A DNA stretch of 64,000 nt, from positions 13,222,931 to 13,286,930 of the forward strand of contig CAIIXF020000003.1 of assembly GCA_903813345.2 (NCBI GenBank), in the 5' to 3' direction. The DNA is from Owenia fusiformis (lineage: Eukaryota; Annelida; Polychaeta; Sabellida; Oweniidae). The notes beneath the pieces were generated by a model that saw nothing but the letters and a program-made list of their open reading frames with translations, had not been told where the DNA came from and made no database searches. A program made the position numbers and the translations under genes. Position 1 is the first letter of the stretch, and each line of letters opens with the position of its first letter. Of this stretch, positions 24,033 to 35,593 are shown piece by piece.

Positions 24033-27000
24033 TAGTCCGGTGGCCAAGAAGGAAGGGGTCGTTTTAGGGTATAAAGTTTTTTTCTTTGCATATTCTGATA
24101 GTACTTGACATTCTTAAGTAAATTAAACAATCTGCAAAATTTTATAGGTTGAGCATTTTTTTCTGCTGACTCAGCAAATTTTTTACTTTATTTTTCAATT
24201 ATTCTAATTTATCTCACTGAAAAATATATTGTGAGGTTATATTAAGCACTTATTTAACACAGACCTCTTCAAAACTCGACAAATGCATAAAATTATAATG
24301 TCTTAAAAAGTGCTGAGTCATCATTTTTTCTAATAATTGTTTTTTTGCAGATTTATATCGATAATCTTAGAAAATCCAAGTTTTAAGATCAATATTTCAC
24401 AAACTAATGCATTTGTAGGCAAAGGCAAATTGCTTTTAATTGGTTATTATCCCAGACATAGAGTGAAGTCCTCCACCCATTCGTCTGTTATCAAGATGGC
24501 CACCACTTTAAAAATGACGGGACTATTTCGCGAAAATATTAACTCTTTATTTTTAAACCAAAGTACTGAATATTTTTTTTAAATTTTGGTAGTATATTCA
24601 CAACATCCATCTTTTCCACATATATTCTATGTTTTTCACCCTGCCCCCCCCCCCGGGCTGAGTATAGGAGGGAGGGGGTGGGGAAAAAGAAATTTTCATT
24701 AATTTTGAGATCTTTCTGAAGTGTAGCTTTATTATACTCAAATGAAAGGCAATTTAGAGTGGATTGCAAATATTGTATCATTTTTCTGATTCAGACCTCG
24801 AAAAATTCAAAATGGCTGCCTAATGTAGGATTACACAATAATTTCCTGATCCATTCAAAGTATGTCTATATGGCCGAGAGGGCTTGAGCGCCAGCACGTT
24901 CAAACTAAGCAATTAGGTGCTGTAACCACGAGTTTGAGACGTGTGTGCTCCTTGTGTTTATTCATTTATACTCAAATTGAAGTAGATAACAATCATTGTA
25001 TTGTTTCTAGAGTAGAAATTCGCTATTACTCAGCGATTTCTTCAAAGTAAGGCTATATATTTAAGAAATATAGACTGAAGAGCAGGTGTTATATCGACGA
25101 TTACACCATGCAGGGCTAGGTACAAATGTTTTATGTACCCCGAACGACTGAAGGGAGTGAAGTGTTCGAAAGCTTTTGTGCCTAGCTCTATCATATGGGG
25201 TGTACGTATCCTAGCTTATTAGATATGGCATTGCATGCTCTAAATATTTAGATTTTAAGTCAAGACACAATACTTTAGTGATCAAACTGTTAGGTCAAGG
25301 TTATACTTGTAAAAAGTTTAAGAAATACTTTCTGGTCTTTGCTGAAAAATACAAGTCATTAATTTCGAAGTTTTAAGTTTTACCACTTGAGATGCTGAAG
25401 GATGTAGGAATTGTTTAAGAAATTGGCGCTGAACTCACAATTTTTTCAATTGGCACCTTTTGAGGTGGATCCCAGCACTGGCATTAATGGTTGAGAAATA
25501 GGGATCGAAACCAGCCATAGTTCTCTCCTGATGACCATTGTGAATTATTGTGTTTTATGGATTATGGCGATGGCTTTTGCGAATGGATGTTGACCCTTTG
25601 AAACGCCTATGGACTTGTAGACTGGATTTTATCTATCCCACATCATTTGAGACTGAATGCTCTATTTTATATGAGTACTTGTATCTACAACTATTTTTGA
25701 TGTTATGAGTATTGGATATCAATTTCTAATTTTTTCTTCAACATGTATTGTAATGACTTCAGTATGAATGAAATGTCCCTTGGTGTTCTAGTCTTGGATT
25801 GTGATATTGGTTCTTGAATGGCGGGGGAAAGACATTGTTTCTTTTCATGTTAGATCATGGTTTTGGGATATATGGGGTTTGTTTTTCTTGACTGGTATGC
25901 ACTTAGAGTTTGCTTTTTCTTGCTAAGTTCCATTACAACTTTTGGTCCTTTCCCTTTGGCACTCGTGCTTAGATATCTAAGGGGTGTATTTGTCGATATT
26001 ACACATTATTCGTATTACCAGGGGTAGTGTTGAGGAATATACCCCAGGTGAAATTCTGATATATCTGTAATGTATGCCTTTTAATATCTGTCAATTTGAT
26101 CAAGGGTAGAGTAGATGGTAAATAATCACATCATGCCATATACAGATTCATGAATATATTGTAGTGTTCGTTGGGATTTGCTACTCCGTGGAGTTGTCGT
26201 TTTCTAGTTAGATAACTATTACATAATCAACACTGTCGCTGTACTGCTAAACAGTCATTTTCTCCTGAAGCGCGCCATCCAGCCATTCACATTTATGGGC
26301 TTCAAGACTTCTGATGAGACACACTGTATGTCTTCTGGTAAAGCTCCTAAGTAATAATTCTCAACTTTTTCTCAACTAAATTGTGTTGATTCAAGGGCGG
26401 ATGGATTGGGACAATCTGCATATTTCAAGTTTTCCAATGAGCCCCCTTGAAATTTCTGCAATCTGCAAACGCCTTAATTGTTGGGGGTAGGGTTCGAACT
26501 TCATTGCTGTTGTAGATTGTTTTAATCGCTTTATATCCACCACTGCCCTCCCAGGTGATTTTCGCTGCATGGTGGACAGATTCTGCAACTGATGGTTGTG
26601 GTTATGATGCACAAGAAGAATATGCTATATATATCATTCCATGCCATATTCATTTGTAAGATGTTTAGCTTTAATCATCATGGTCATCATTGTGCTAGGG
26701 TCGGATGGTTTCATGTCAGCCAATGGCTAGTACTTTGTTAAGGTGGCAGGCTTAACTGATTTCTCTTCCATTGTAGTCAATCTGGTAAAGTATCCTCCAT
26801 ACTTGGGGATTTAATAGCTCAATATTCTTTTTAGTTGTACTGCCAATATCACCAATGTATGGGTTGACTTCCATCCATTCCAAAAGGACATGTTTGCTCC
26901 AAAATTGTTTGAAATTATCTGTATCAATCTAGATACAACAGCAGAAGCCTTGAACTCCAGCAGTATAGTCCCAAGCGATATTTGTAGAGGTAAATAATTG

Positions 27001-28092
27001 TTGATAACTAAGTTGGTGATTCAGTAATCTCTTAGAGGGGAAAGTTCACAATTGTTATTTTTCACACCTCTATGAAAATGGAATGTTAGTATAGTCACAT
27101 TTTTCGTTTGGATGACATTTTTTGACAAATTAGTTTAAAAAGCATCATATTTTGTATCACATGATGACTTTATAAATTGAGGTACATTGAATATAATTGC
27201 ATGTGCTTCTATCAAAATATGTACTATAGGTATTATCTTTTAACAAAGTTTTTTTTATTGTAATACTATGTAATCAATCTCAAACTAGATATCAGCAACT
27301 CGCACAGATATTAAGACATACATACATTAGAGATATATAAGAAGTTTCACAGATTTAAGCATATGAGTGACCATTAAGGGGTTTCGAAGGTATAAATCAT
27401 CAAGACAATACTATTTGAAATCTAATATAGTATCATGTAACACTACTTTGAAAAGATCTTTAAGTAATACAGAATTCCTGCTCTATGCAGCCATTTTGAA
27501 TCTTAAGGCATGAATTAGGAAAAACAATACTTTAACAGTGACCTGCTCTCACATTCCTTCAAATTGAATATAAAATATGCATACTTTGAAGATCACAAAA
27601 TTATTGCGAAATCCCACACTAGGCGGCCATTTTGAATTTCAGGAGGCCCGAATCAGAAAAATGATACAATATTTGCAATCTACTCTTAATTACCTTTCAT
27701 TTGAGTATAATAAAGCTATACTTCAGAAAGATCTCAAAATTCCTGTTTTCCAGACCCCTCCCCCCATTCACGGCCCCTGGGGGTCAGGCTGAAAACACGC
27801 AATGTATGTTAAATTAAACCTTTGTTCTCTCTATCTCTCCAAAACACATATTTCTCAGTGGTCTAATAATTTTTAATGAATGTTAACATGTTATAACTTT
27901 CAAAGTGCCACGCCCCCTTTGAAATTAATTACATAATTATATGGTGCGATTAAAAAAAATGCTCAACATATATGATTTTGCAGATTATTTCATTTTAAAG
28001 AATACATGTGTAGCAATAGAAAAATGCACAGAAAAAAACTTTATACCTTAAAACGACCTTTAGCCTGTCAGAGGTATTTGGCAACCGGACTA
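24033..28092. mobile_element. 4-kb structure with long inverted terminal arms
   Basis: The left end reads tagtccggtggccaa, and the right end read on the minus strand gives tagtccggttgccaa. Both are followed by ggtcgttttaaggtataaag-like sequence and later by aatctgcaaaat and ttgagcattttttt. An inner pair, 24575-24850 against 27600-27810, is also inverted: aatgatacaatatttgcaat, atttgagtataataaagct and cttcagaaagatct, each next to a C- or G-rich tract. The interior (about 24970-27480) shows no recognisable protein, though minus-strand frames near 26391-26612 may be decayed coding sequence. It could be one foldback element or two opposed copies of a repeat. Confidence 0.65.
24862..24970 (+). repeat. 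tRNA-like SINE, copy 1
   Basis: The segment starts tatggccgagagggcttgagcgcc, resembling the 5' half of a Leu/Ser-type tRNA with an A box, and contains a degenerate B box (gagtttgagacg). Its tail gtgctccttgtgtttattcattt is shared with a second copy at 57190-57262. A working tRNA gene is unlikely. Confidence 0.55.
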
Positions 28093-30141
28093 ATGTTAAT
28101 GCCAAAATATAAATGCTATGGAATTTAGGGAGAGGCATCTCAGAGTTGCCATGATGAGCTATTTTCGTAAAAGTTGGCAAGGGTTGAGCAAGGGTGATAA
28201 ATGACTAGTTAAGTCTACTTTCAGCATGCTCTCTATTTTCTTCACATTCTACCGCATTATCTAATAGGGCAAAACACCTTTTTGAATAGAATCGAGCTGT
28301 TTGTCTTCAGAAACAGATTTTATAAAGTAAGGCATATTTTGTAAATATTCGAAACTGTTTTATGAGAGTTCGGGTAGTTTGTTTGTGTCGTAATATGCTA
28401 TTCATATATTGTAAAACTGCTTATCTTAAGGTTAAAAGCTTGTTTACAAGAGTCGTCTTTACTCCTTGCTCACATCACTAAATGTCATGCATGGCTTTTA
28501 CTCGGGATAATCCGTCGATTTTCTAATGTTATATGGCGAATAATCTCAATGGAACGTCCCTTGAGTTTTCAGTTCTGAAAAATCTGATTATTTCAGAATA
28601 CCAAATATTTAATTACTCTCAAATTTTATCACATATCTCAATTCTATTTTTTCAGAAAATGAAATAATGATTGTGAGGACAAATTGGCATGATTTTTGAA
28701 GAAAATGCTTCAATTATATGTTTACGCTCTCTAAACCCCACAAAGTAAAGTTCGCCCTCCGTTTAACAGTACGCAAGAGATAATCGTTAACGTTAGTACT
28801 TATTTGTTGTTACTTGTTTCTGTCTGACGGGCGATACAGATTACAGGTGCAGATGTGTATGCAACAGATACTGACACCGATACGATCAACATACATGCTG
28901 AGCTAAAAGCGGTCGATAACGCATACGCTACTATCGTGACCCGACGGTCAATTACCCAAAAGTTTTATCACTCGCTGTTTTATTGTTAAATTTGTGTAAA
29001 GTAGGTCCATATTTGTCTCTTAAATTTTGTTCGACTTATTTTTTCTCTCGGAAGATTATCGTGTTTTTTCATGAGGACATGAATTATAGTTGTATGAAGA
29101 ACACGCATAATGACCACTCACAGCGGCTCGCTACTGACGTATAAGTACCACGAAACTACCACTCGAGGGTGAAGTGACGTTTATTGCATTTCAAGGGGAG
29201 ACATTGGAGGTCAAATTATATGAGGAACATGCTTTTTGTTTCGCTTTTTGCCATTTGTTGGTGTCAATAAACAAATACTACATATTATGTAGAGTATATG
29301 GATAAAACAAAATATGATTTTTATTTTATACAATATGCTGTAAAATGCAATGCAATGAAACAAACAATAAGTGTCATTATTCTTTGCAGCCATACTTAAA
29401 GTTGCCCAATAATAAATGATTTAGAAGGGATAGAGAATTCAAAATGTTGGAAGAAATAATTCCAAAAAGCATGCAAGTGCTTTCTATATAATCCTTGCTT
29501 TATTTTCTAGAAAGTTATTTATGACATATCTGATCAAATTAAGATCTAAGATGCAAAAATGTCAATTTTTTTAGAATTCATTCCCCTTTTCAATCTCGTG
29601 CAAGATAACCCAATAAATCAAAGGGTTTTCCTGAAATAAAGTCTCGCATATCGCGTCTATCCCTTCAATTGTTTGCATCTTTGCATACATATACATCTGT
29701 ACATAAGATGCTTGAATTTACATGGCAATTTTTACTTTATACATTTTCGGAATCCATTCTATATTCATGGTGATATACACACCACTTCAAAAAGTGATGC
29801 CCCCCACACACATATTATAGTAGCCATTGATATACTAGTGACAGTATTACCGCAGTAGGAACTTTCCTTTTGATCGAAACGAAAGTAGAAATGTATCTTG
29901 GGTGACATAAAGAGTCAAAGTCCTCTTTGAGGTATCAAGATTGATACATGGGGTCGAACAAAACAGTCCGAATAGAGGTCACAAAAATAACAGTCTCTTG
30001 GGAAATATGGAAAATATATAATTGTACCGTCATGTCCATGTCCATTTACAAAGGAATGCAGGGGAAACAGTTAAAAGGACACCCAATCAACCAAATCTCT
30101 GATAACTCCTGTAACCACACTGTCCTACGCTATTCCCTTAC
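28093..30141. other. Intron sequence between the 4-kb element and exon 1b
   Basis: I see no gene in this stretch. The part around 28720-29170 is less AT-rich and free of recognisable repeats. It could hold regulatory sequence, but nothing specific supports that. Confidence 0.45.
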
Positions 30142-30292
30142 CTTCAACCGGTGGCTGAGCTCTTGGTGGCTCGATAGGTTTTGCAGGACCCACTCTCCCA
30201 GGATGGTTCCTAAAGTAACGATCCCTATCGGTTAAATTATCCCCGGGTTTAGGCTTGGGTTCTTTGCCGACTTTACTGTTGATACAGCCCAT
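30142..30292 (-). CDS. TGM: Transglutaminase candidate first exon 1b (MGC N-terminus)
   Basis: The exon encodes 50 residues plus one base and ends GAAG|GTAAGG, so it joins exon 2 at 14387 in frame with the same Asp codon as exon 1a. The N-terminus MGCINSKVGKEPKPKPG is a textbook N-myristoylation/S-palmitoylation signal (Gly2, Cys3, Ser6, basic and Pro-rich following). The ATG has A at -3 and G at +4. No other transglutaminase core lies downstream, so it belongs either to this gene as an alternative first exon or to a lost duplicate. It is too short to be noticed as an open frame. Confidence 0.72.
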
Positions 30293-33162
30293 TTTGAATG
30301 TATCTTCTCTCTGATTTGTGTATATATGTTAATGATAATTATTATCTTCTCCTATCTGCTTTAAATAAGCACTACATGTGATGTGGGCTATTTTGAAGAC
30401 ATTGAGACTTGCAACTGAAATGTAATTTCACTTGAGCGAAACAAGTTGTTAATAGTTATCCAATCTCTACTTCGGTTCCTTAAGTCTAACTATTTTTTGT
30501 TGGAAAAATGACAAGTGAAAATTATGAGCCACAACAATGAGTCAGGCCGAGTAGCATATGTACAACAATAATTGTCGCTAAAGAATGTTTCGAATGACCT
30601 CAAAACAAGTACTTCAATCTATTTTTATGTACAAGCTATCAATCAAATCCTCATAGTCTGAATCTATCGGTATTTCACGTTCACGTTAACTCCAGCCTCA
30701 GTTGTATCACCCTTATCTCGATTCCCTTTTCCGAAATCGCCTGGAACCTCACGACTCACTGTTCCTAATCATCCGCGGAAGATACAGCATGAAAGATCTA
30801 TCTGGGGGCCGATGCGAACGCTTCTCAGTTGCCGCAATAAACCGAGCGCTTGTTTCTTGTTTGGATTTGGAATTTCACCTTTCCCCGTATTTATTTAGAA
30901 ACATAAACTGTTTCCATAGCAACATATATACTTAGAATGGTATCAACCTAGATGTTTTTCTGACATTGGTATGTTTACCGGCCTATCTGGCAGTCTTGTA
31001 ACGTGATAAATGAGCGCTATGGGAAACCGATGTCCTTGTATCCATATACTTTCCCGTTGTTTTTCTATAACATTACAAAACATGTACTTGTCTAAGACCT
31101 AAACGTTGTGTTGCCATGGTGAAAAAATAAATGGTCACCTTGCCCCGTGTTTGCTGAGAAACCAGATTCTTTATATGAGAGATAGACTATCTGCATGAAA
31201 TGTAAAATATAAGCGCCTTAAAACTCTCGGAAGAAACTTGTACCTCAATTACAAACAAGTCATTTACATTACAAGATGTCGCAACCTACAACCCAGAAAA
31301 ACAGCAGTAACAAGTGTTACAGGCGCCGGTCGCAAAATGGTGTCATCGTGTGTATTACAACATATGTTTGTCAAGACGTATTGGTCATGACATAAAAAAA
31401 TATATACATATGGCAAAATTATAATTCATTTATAGAAATTAAAATAGCCCTCTCCTTATGTTTAATTCAAGTTTGGAGTATATCATGTCCTACCAAAATT
31501 AGGTCCCCCTTTCCAATAATTTATATAATGACATAATTCTCTGTCGTTCCTTTTATTTCAAATACTCTGACAATCAGGGCTTGCACTTCGTAAATGTATA
31601 GACGATTGGAAAATGACATTGATGTACGAATGGGCAAAATTATCAGAACTGGACTTTAATTTTCAAAAAGTGACTTTTTATTGCCTGATGGCTGCATCCA
31701 CCAATAGGATGTTTACTATTATAATGTACATGTATATCGCTGATCATTTCCAAGCGATTTAAAGAAAACTGTAGTTATCTAATGTGCGGCCACATCTTCA
31801 AAACTATCTTCTCAACCAGCTTCTTTGTACTTTTGTAAAAACAGTAAACAAAGTAATTTTATTTACTAACATCGACAGGCAGCTGTTATAGTTAACCTAT
31901 CAGTCAAAGTAGTATTGCTCTATAATATTCTTACAGATATGTGGGCAACGCGGTAAGGTGGATAGGATTCACTTCAAGGATCTTACTAATTAAATCTGTC
32001 TGGGTTGGTGATTTATTAAAAATTATTTCATTTTAGCGTATATATTACAGACACACTGTTCCAATTAGGAAAATCATTTTTGATTTTTCTTTTAAATCCC
32101 AACCGGTAGCGGGTAACACACGGACACGAAAAGTATGTATTTAACTAATACGAAATCATCTCTCTATACACTGCTGCATAAAAATAGTATTAATTCTTCC
32201 ATATGTTGTATATTAATATCTGAATCATCTAGGCTTTCTGTAACCATGCCATCTTTTAGAAGGTTAAGATTCGCAGCTCAAAGGTGAATCAAACCACTGT
32301 ATTCTACAGGTAGGTTGCAGACAGGATTGATTCACACGCGCATTTTTTGTTTCAATCTTTGTCATCTTTGATTTCGTTTACGTGTATATGCATAAACTTC
32401 TGAACAAAGTTTGATTACACACAGCGCATGGTTTAAGATCGGACGTTTTACATCGTCCGTTATTTCGCCTGATTATTGCCATGATCATAGTTTTCCGTTC
32501 CTTTGTCCTAGATTGTGCAACCTTTTTAATCTGTTTCATTTCATATATTTCATAATTTAATACATTGCAATTCAATAGAAGAATGTCGACAATGGTGGTT
32601 TTTACGTGAAATAGTATCATAGGATACTCAAAGTATCACCCATTGACTAACAAATTAAAAAGACTTAGCCTGTATTCGCGAATGCAGCTTTCGGCTGTCG
32701 GCTACCGAATTAACTTTCAAATCTTTTATACATTAACAGTTTAACGTATTTTCAATTTATGTTGAACGTTTTTATCTTTGAAAACTTTTGTCTTTAAAAA
32801 GTTTTTATCTTTGATTCAGAGGTTTGCCTCATGAACACGCCTGATAAATACGTACTTTACACATTGCCTAAGCAGTTATTAAATGATTTAAGCCCTGGAC
32901 TCAGTGCAATGCGGAATGACCATTCCTTGAAGGTGTTGTTTTCCTAAAGCACAGTCGCGAGATGCAGAGCATCGTGTGTTAATTTTAAGAAACTACGCCT
33001 GAAAGGAATAGTCATTACCCAATGCAATAATGAGTCGTGGGCTTACATTTCTTTTCACAATTCACACATTCCAAAATATTTTCTTCAAAATCATCTAACA
33101 GATACAAAATCACTACTTTAATCTGGCTGTGGTCGGGAAATATGTCTAAAATAATTAGCAGT
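30293..33162. other. Intron sequence between first exons 1b and 1c
   Basis: No further coding exon was recognised. It is AT-rich, with no clear mobile element. Confidence 0.45.
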
Positions 33163-33860
33163 CGTTCTTAAACAGTCTTCAATACGTCCATCTCGTTCGC
33201 AGTTCGTTCAGGTCGCACCACGTCGGTATGCAACGTCGTAGAACGCGTCCCTTAGTCTAGAAGGTCAACATGACCTGATTACAGAACGGTATGGTCGCCA
33301 TCGAATTTTGAATCGATTCAAAATTCTAAAATTACCTTCCCGTCTGATAACGTTCATGAAGTTCGTAAATAGACCTACAAAGTTGCAGCTACGTTCATTC
33401 CGTTCGCACTCAGTTTAAAACCAGTTTTGAAGAACGCAGTGTCAACTTGTTTGGTGTGATAGCTATATTTTTGCCAACTCGTTCATAAGCAGTGTTAAAT
33501 ACGTTCTTAATCAGTTTAAACCCGTTTGCAATTAGTTCTACCTCGTTCTCAATACGTCCTCAGACAGTTCAACTCGTTGTTAAAACGTCCCTTGTAGGAT
33601 TGAAGTACGACGGTTCCGTTCGTAGTACGTCAAGCTCGTCGTTAGTTAGTTGTAACTTGTTCTAATTGTAGAACGTATCGATCACGAGAACATTTTGAGC
33701 ATGTTCTAAGTTCTAGAGGACCTACCCGTTCGAGTACGTTCGATGAAGTTTGTAAATAGACCCCAAACGGTTCTAAGTACGTCCAGTCCGTTCGTCCACA
33801 GGTTGAAGCCCGTTTTCGAGAACGTTGTGAAAACTAGTTTGGTGTGATAGTAGGGTAATG
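33163..33860. repeat. CpG-rich block of CGTTC-like motifs phased at 10-11 bp
   Basis: Short motifs (cgttc, cagtt, agttc, cgtcc) recur almost every helical turn, for example from 33478 to 33670. Two copies of a segment of about 115 bp bound its second half (33348-33470 and 33732-33850); both contain gttcgtaaatagacc or gtttgtaaatagacc and end gtttggtgtgatag. CpG is far denser than in the flanks. It has no coding potential. It may be the subterminal region of an unidentified DNA transposon or a regulatory array. Confidence 0.6.
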
Positions 33861-34286
33861 TTTGTCAAATCCCAGCTAATCAGGAAAACAGTATTTCATA
33901 CAATTGCATTGCTAATACAGGTCGAATGATGAGTTTTAAATGCATGAATGTCGTCAAGGTTATGAATTTGATTTCAGTGTTACCCCATTCACCCGTACAG
34001 TAAGTTTTCTTTTCAGAAAACATCAAAAATTCTGCGAGATATTGGTAAAAGTCTTTCGCAACGTGTGAGAAGAATTTTTCAAATTCAGTTTCCCAACGTT
34101 CCTTCTAATATATACCAACTTATTTAGCCTATGATAGTAGCAATGATTGGAAAATAAATCACTATCACAAGCCATTCGTGTTTATAACTTTTTTGAAGAA
34201 ATTAGTTCAAAGTCATGATTTGCACTTTTTATTAGAGAATATCAAAGCCACAGTGATATTTGGTTGTGTACGGTTTAGTTACTTAC

Positions 34287-34461
34287 CCGTATCTAGCTCT
34301 ACTATGGTTCGGTAATCTCTGATGTCGAAATGACAACCTGGTTCCCTATAGTACAACGAGGTCCTCGATCTCGGAGTCCAATCGAAAGTGGATCTGTAAG
34401 ATCTACCCCGGTCCAAGAGTCCGGTGGAAGAATAGCGATTGCGGCTGTAGTAACGTGACAT
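34287..34461 (-). CDS. TGM: Transglutaminase candidate first exon 1c (Arg/Ser/Tyr-rich N-terminus)
   Basis: The exon encodes 58 residues plus one base and ends ACGG|GTAAGT, again phase 1 with G, so it would join exon 2 in frame. The peptide begins MSRYYSRNRYSSTGLLDRGR, is basic and rich in Arg, Ser and Tyr, and has no Gly2, so this isoform would not be myristoylated. The ATG has A at -3. Support is weaker than for 1a and 1b because the peptide has no family motif. It is the most upstream candidate, some 20 kb from exon 2. Confidence 0.62.
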
Positions 34462-34794
34462 GTTTGCAACGGCGTGTCTTCTATTGGATTATTGTCTGAA
34501 GTACTATCTAAATGTACAATTAAAACAATTTTACTTTCAATTAATTGATATGAATCGAGACGTAAAACAGATAATATTAGTATAAATATTAGTAAAATTA
34601 TTATTGATAAAACTAGAAATCATAATTCTGATTTTGATTAGTCTGAGCAATGTTATCTTATTTCATTGATATTGAAGAAGCAAATGGTGTCATACCTAAA
34701 AGTAATTTTCAGGATTAAATGAATCCATGTTCAAGAATGTATTTAATGATTTTTACAATGAACATCCGGATTATGTATTTTAATAACAATAATC

Positions 34795-35215
34795 GTGGGA
34801 TGAAGTGTATGTACAGTAAAATTTTAAATGTTTGGAACTACTCTGAACCTAAAAATAAGCAATTAAAGGACCATATTGAAACAGAATATGTAAAAATAGA
34901 AACATTTATACATGTCCTAACTTTTGTATATCTTAGTTTGTTTTGTAGTTTAGCTATCATATCTGTGGCCTCTTATATTTTGATGCCTCTCTGCCATGTT
35001 ATTTTCGAAAAATTAACATGGGCGCTAAAACTCCCTGAATTACAAAAGGCCATAGCTTTGCTGCACATTATACATAACTATCTGAAATATACAAATTTAG
35101 GACTTGTATATGTTTCTATTTTTATATACTATTGCAATATAGCCATTTGATTGCTTATTTTTTAAATTCAAAGTAGGTTCCAAACATTTAAAATGTTGCT
35201 GTATATGCCTCATTG
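34795..35215. mobile_element. MITE with inverted arms of about 150 bp, older copy
   Basis: The left arm (34812-34945) and right arm (35070-35214) are reverse complements: attttaaatgtttggaac, aaaaataagcaat and aaaaatagaaacat appear in both, with scattered differences. The core of about 175 bp (ggcctcttatattt, ctctgccatgttattttc) is shared in opposite orientation with the element at 44284-44678. The 143-codon open frame running through it is a by-product. Confidence 0.75.
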
Positions 35216-35465
35216 ACTTATAAGAAAGACTTTAATAAGGAGTATTAAAGGGACTCGTTCAGTTTAAAGGTTCATCTTAATCAAAAAAGAGTATAAAATG
35301 ACCATGTCAAGACCGAGACTTGTCTTTTACACTTATTTTCAAAAGCAAATGAGAAATGCTGATAACAGCAGGATAGTTGTGAATTATTAAAAGAGTCTGT
35401 ATCATTGCTTCACCACTGATGTACCAAGAATATAGAACAAAGTAATAGGGCCTTGGTAATGCATT

Positions 35466-35593
35466 AGTCACATTTGCTCCGATTTTCACAACGGCGCCCG
35501 GCCGATTGAGTATTTTGTTGAAAATTGAATACGATATTGAGCAAAACACTCAATCGGCCGGACGCCGGCCGATGGATCGGAGCAAATGTGACC
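35466..35593. mobile_element. Short GC-rich palindromic element
   Basis: The ends gtcacatttgctccgat and atcggagcaaatgtgac are exact reverse complements. Inside, cggccgattgagtattttg faces caaaacactcaatcggccg. Its GC content is far above the surroundings. It could fold into a long hairpin. Non-autonomous MITE is the likely class. Confidence 0.8.

Noticed and set aside
30142-34461. Exons 1b and 1c as starts of separate tandem transglutaminase genes
   Set aside because: No second catalytic core or C-terminal exon occurs between 14.4 and 39 kb, and all three exons share phase and last base. A lost duplicate cannot be fully excluded.
34719-35150. Forward open frame of 143 codons
   Set aside because: It coincides with a MITE with inverted arms and has no family similarity.
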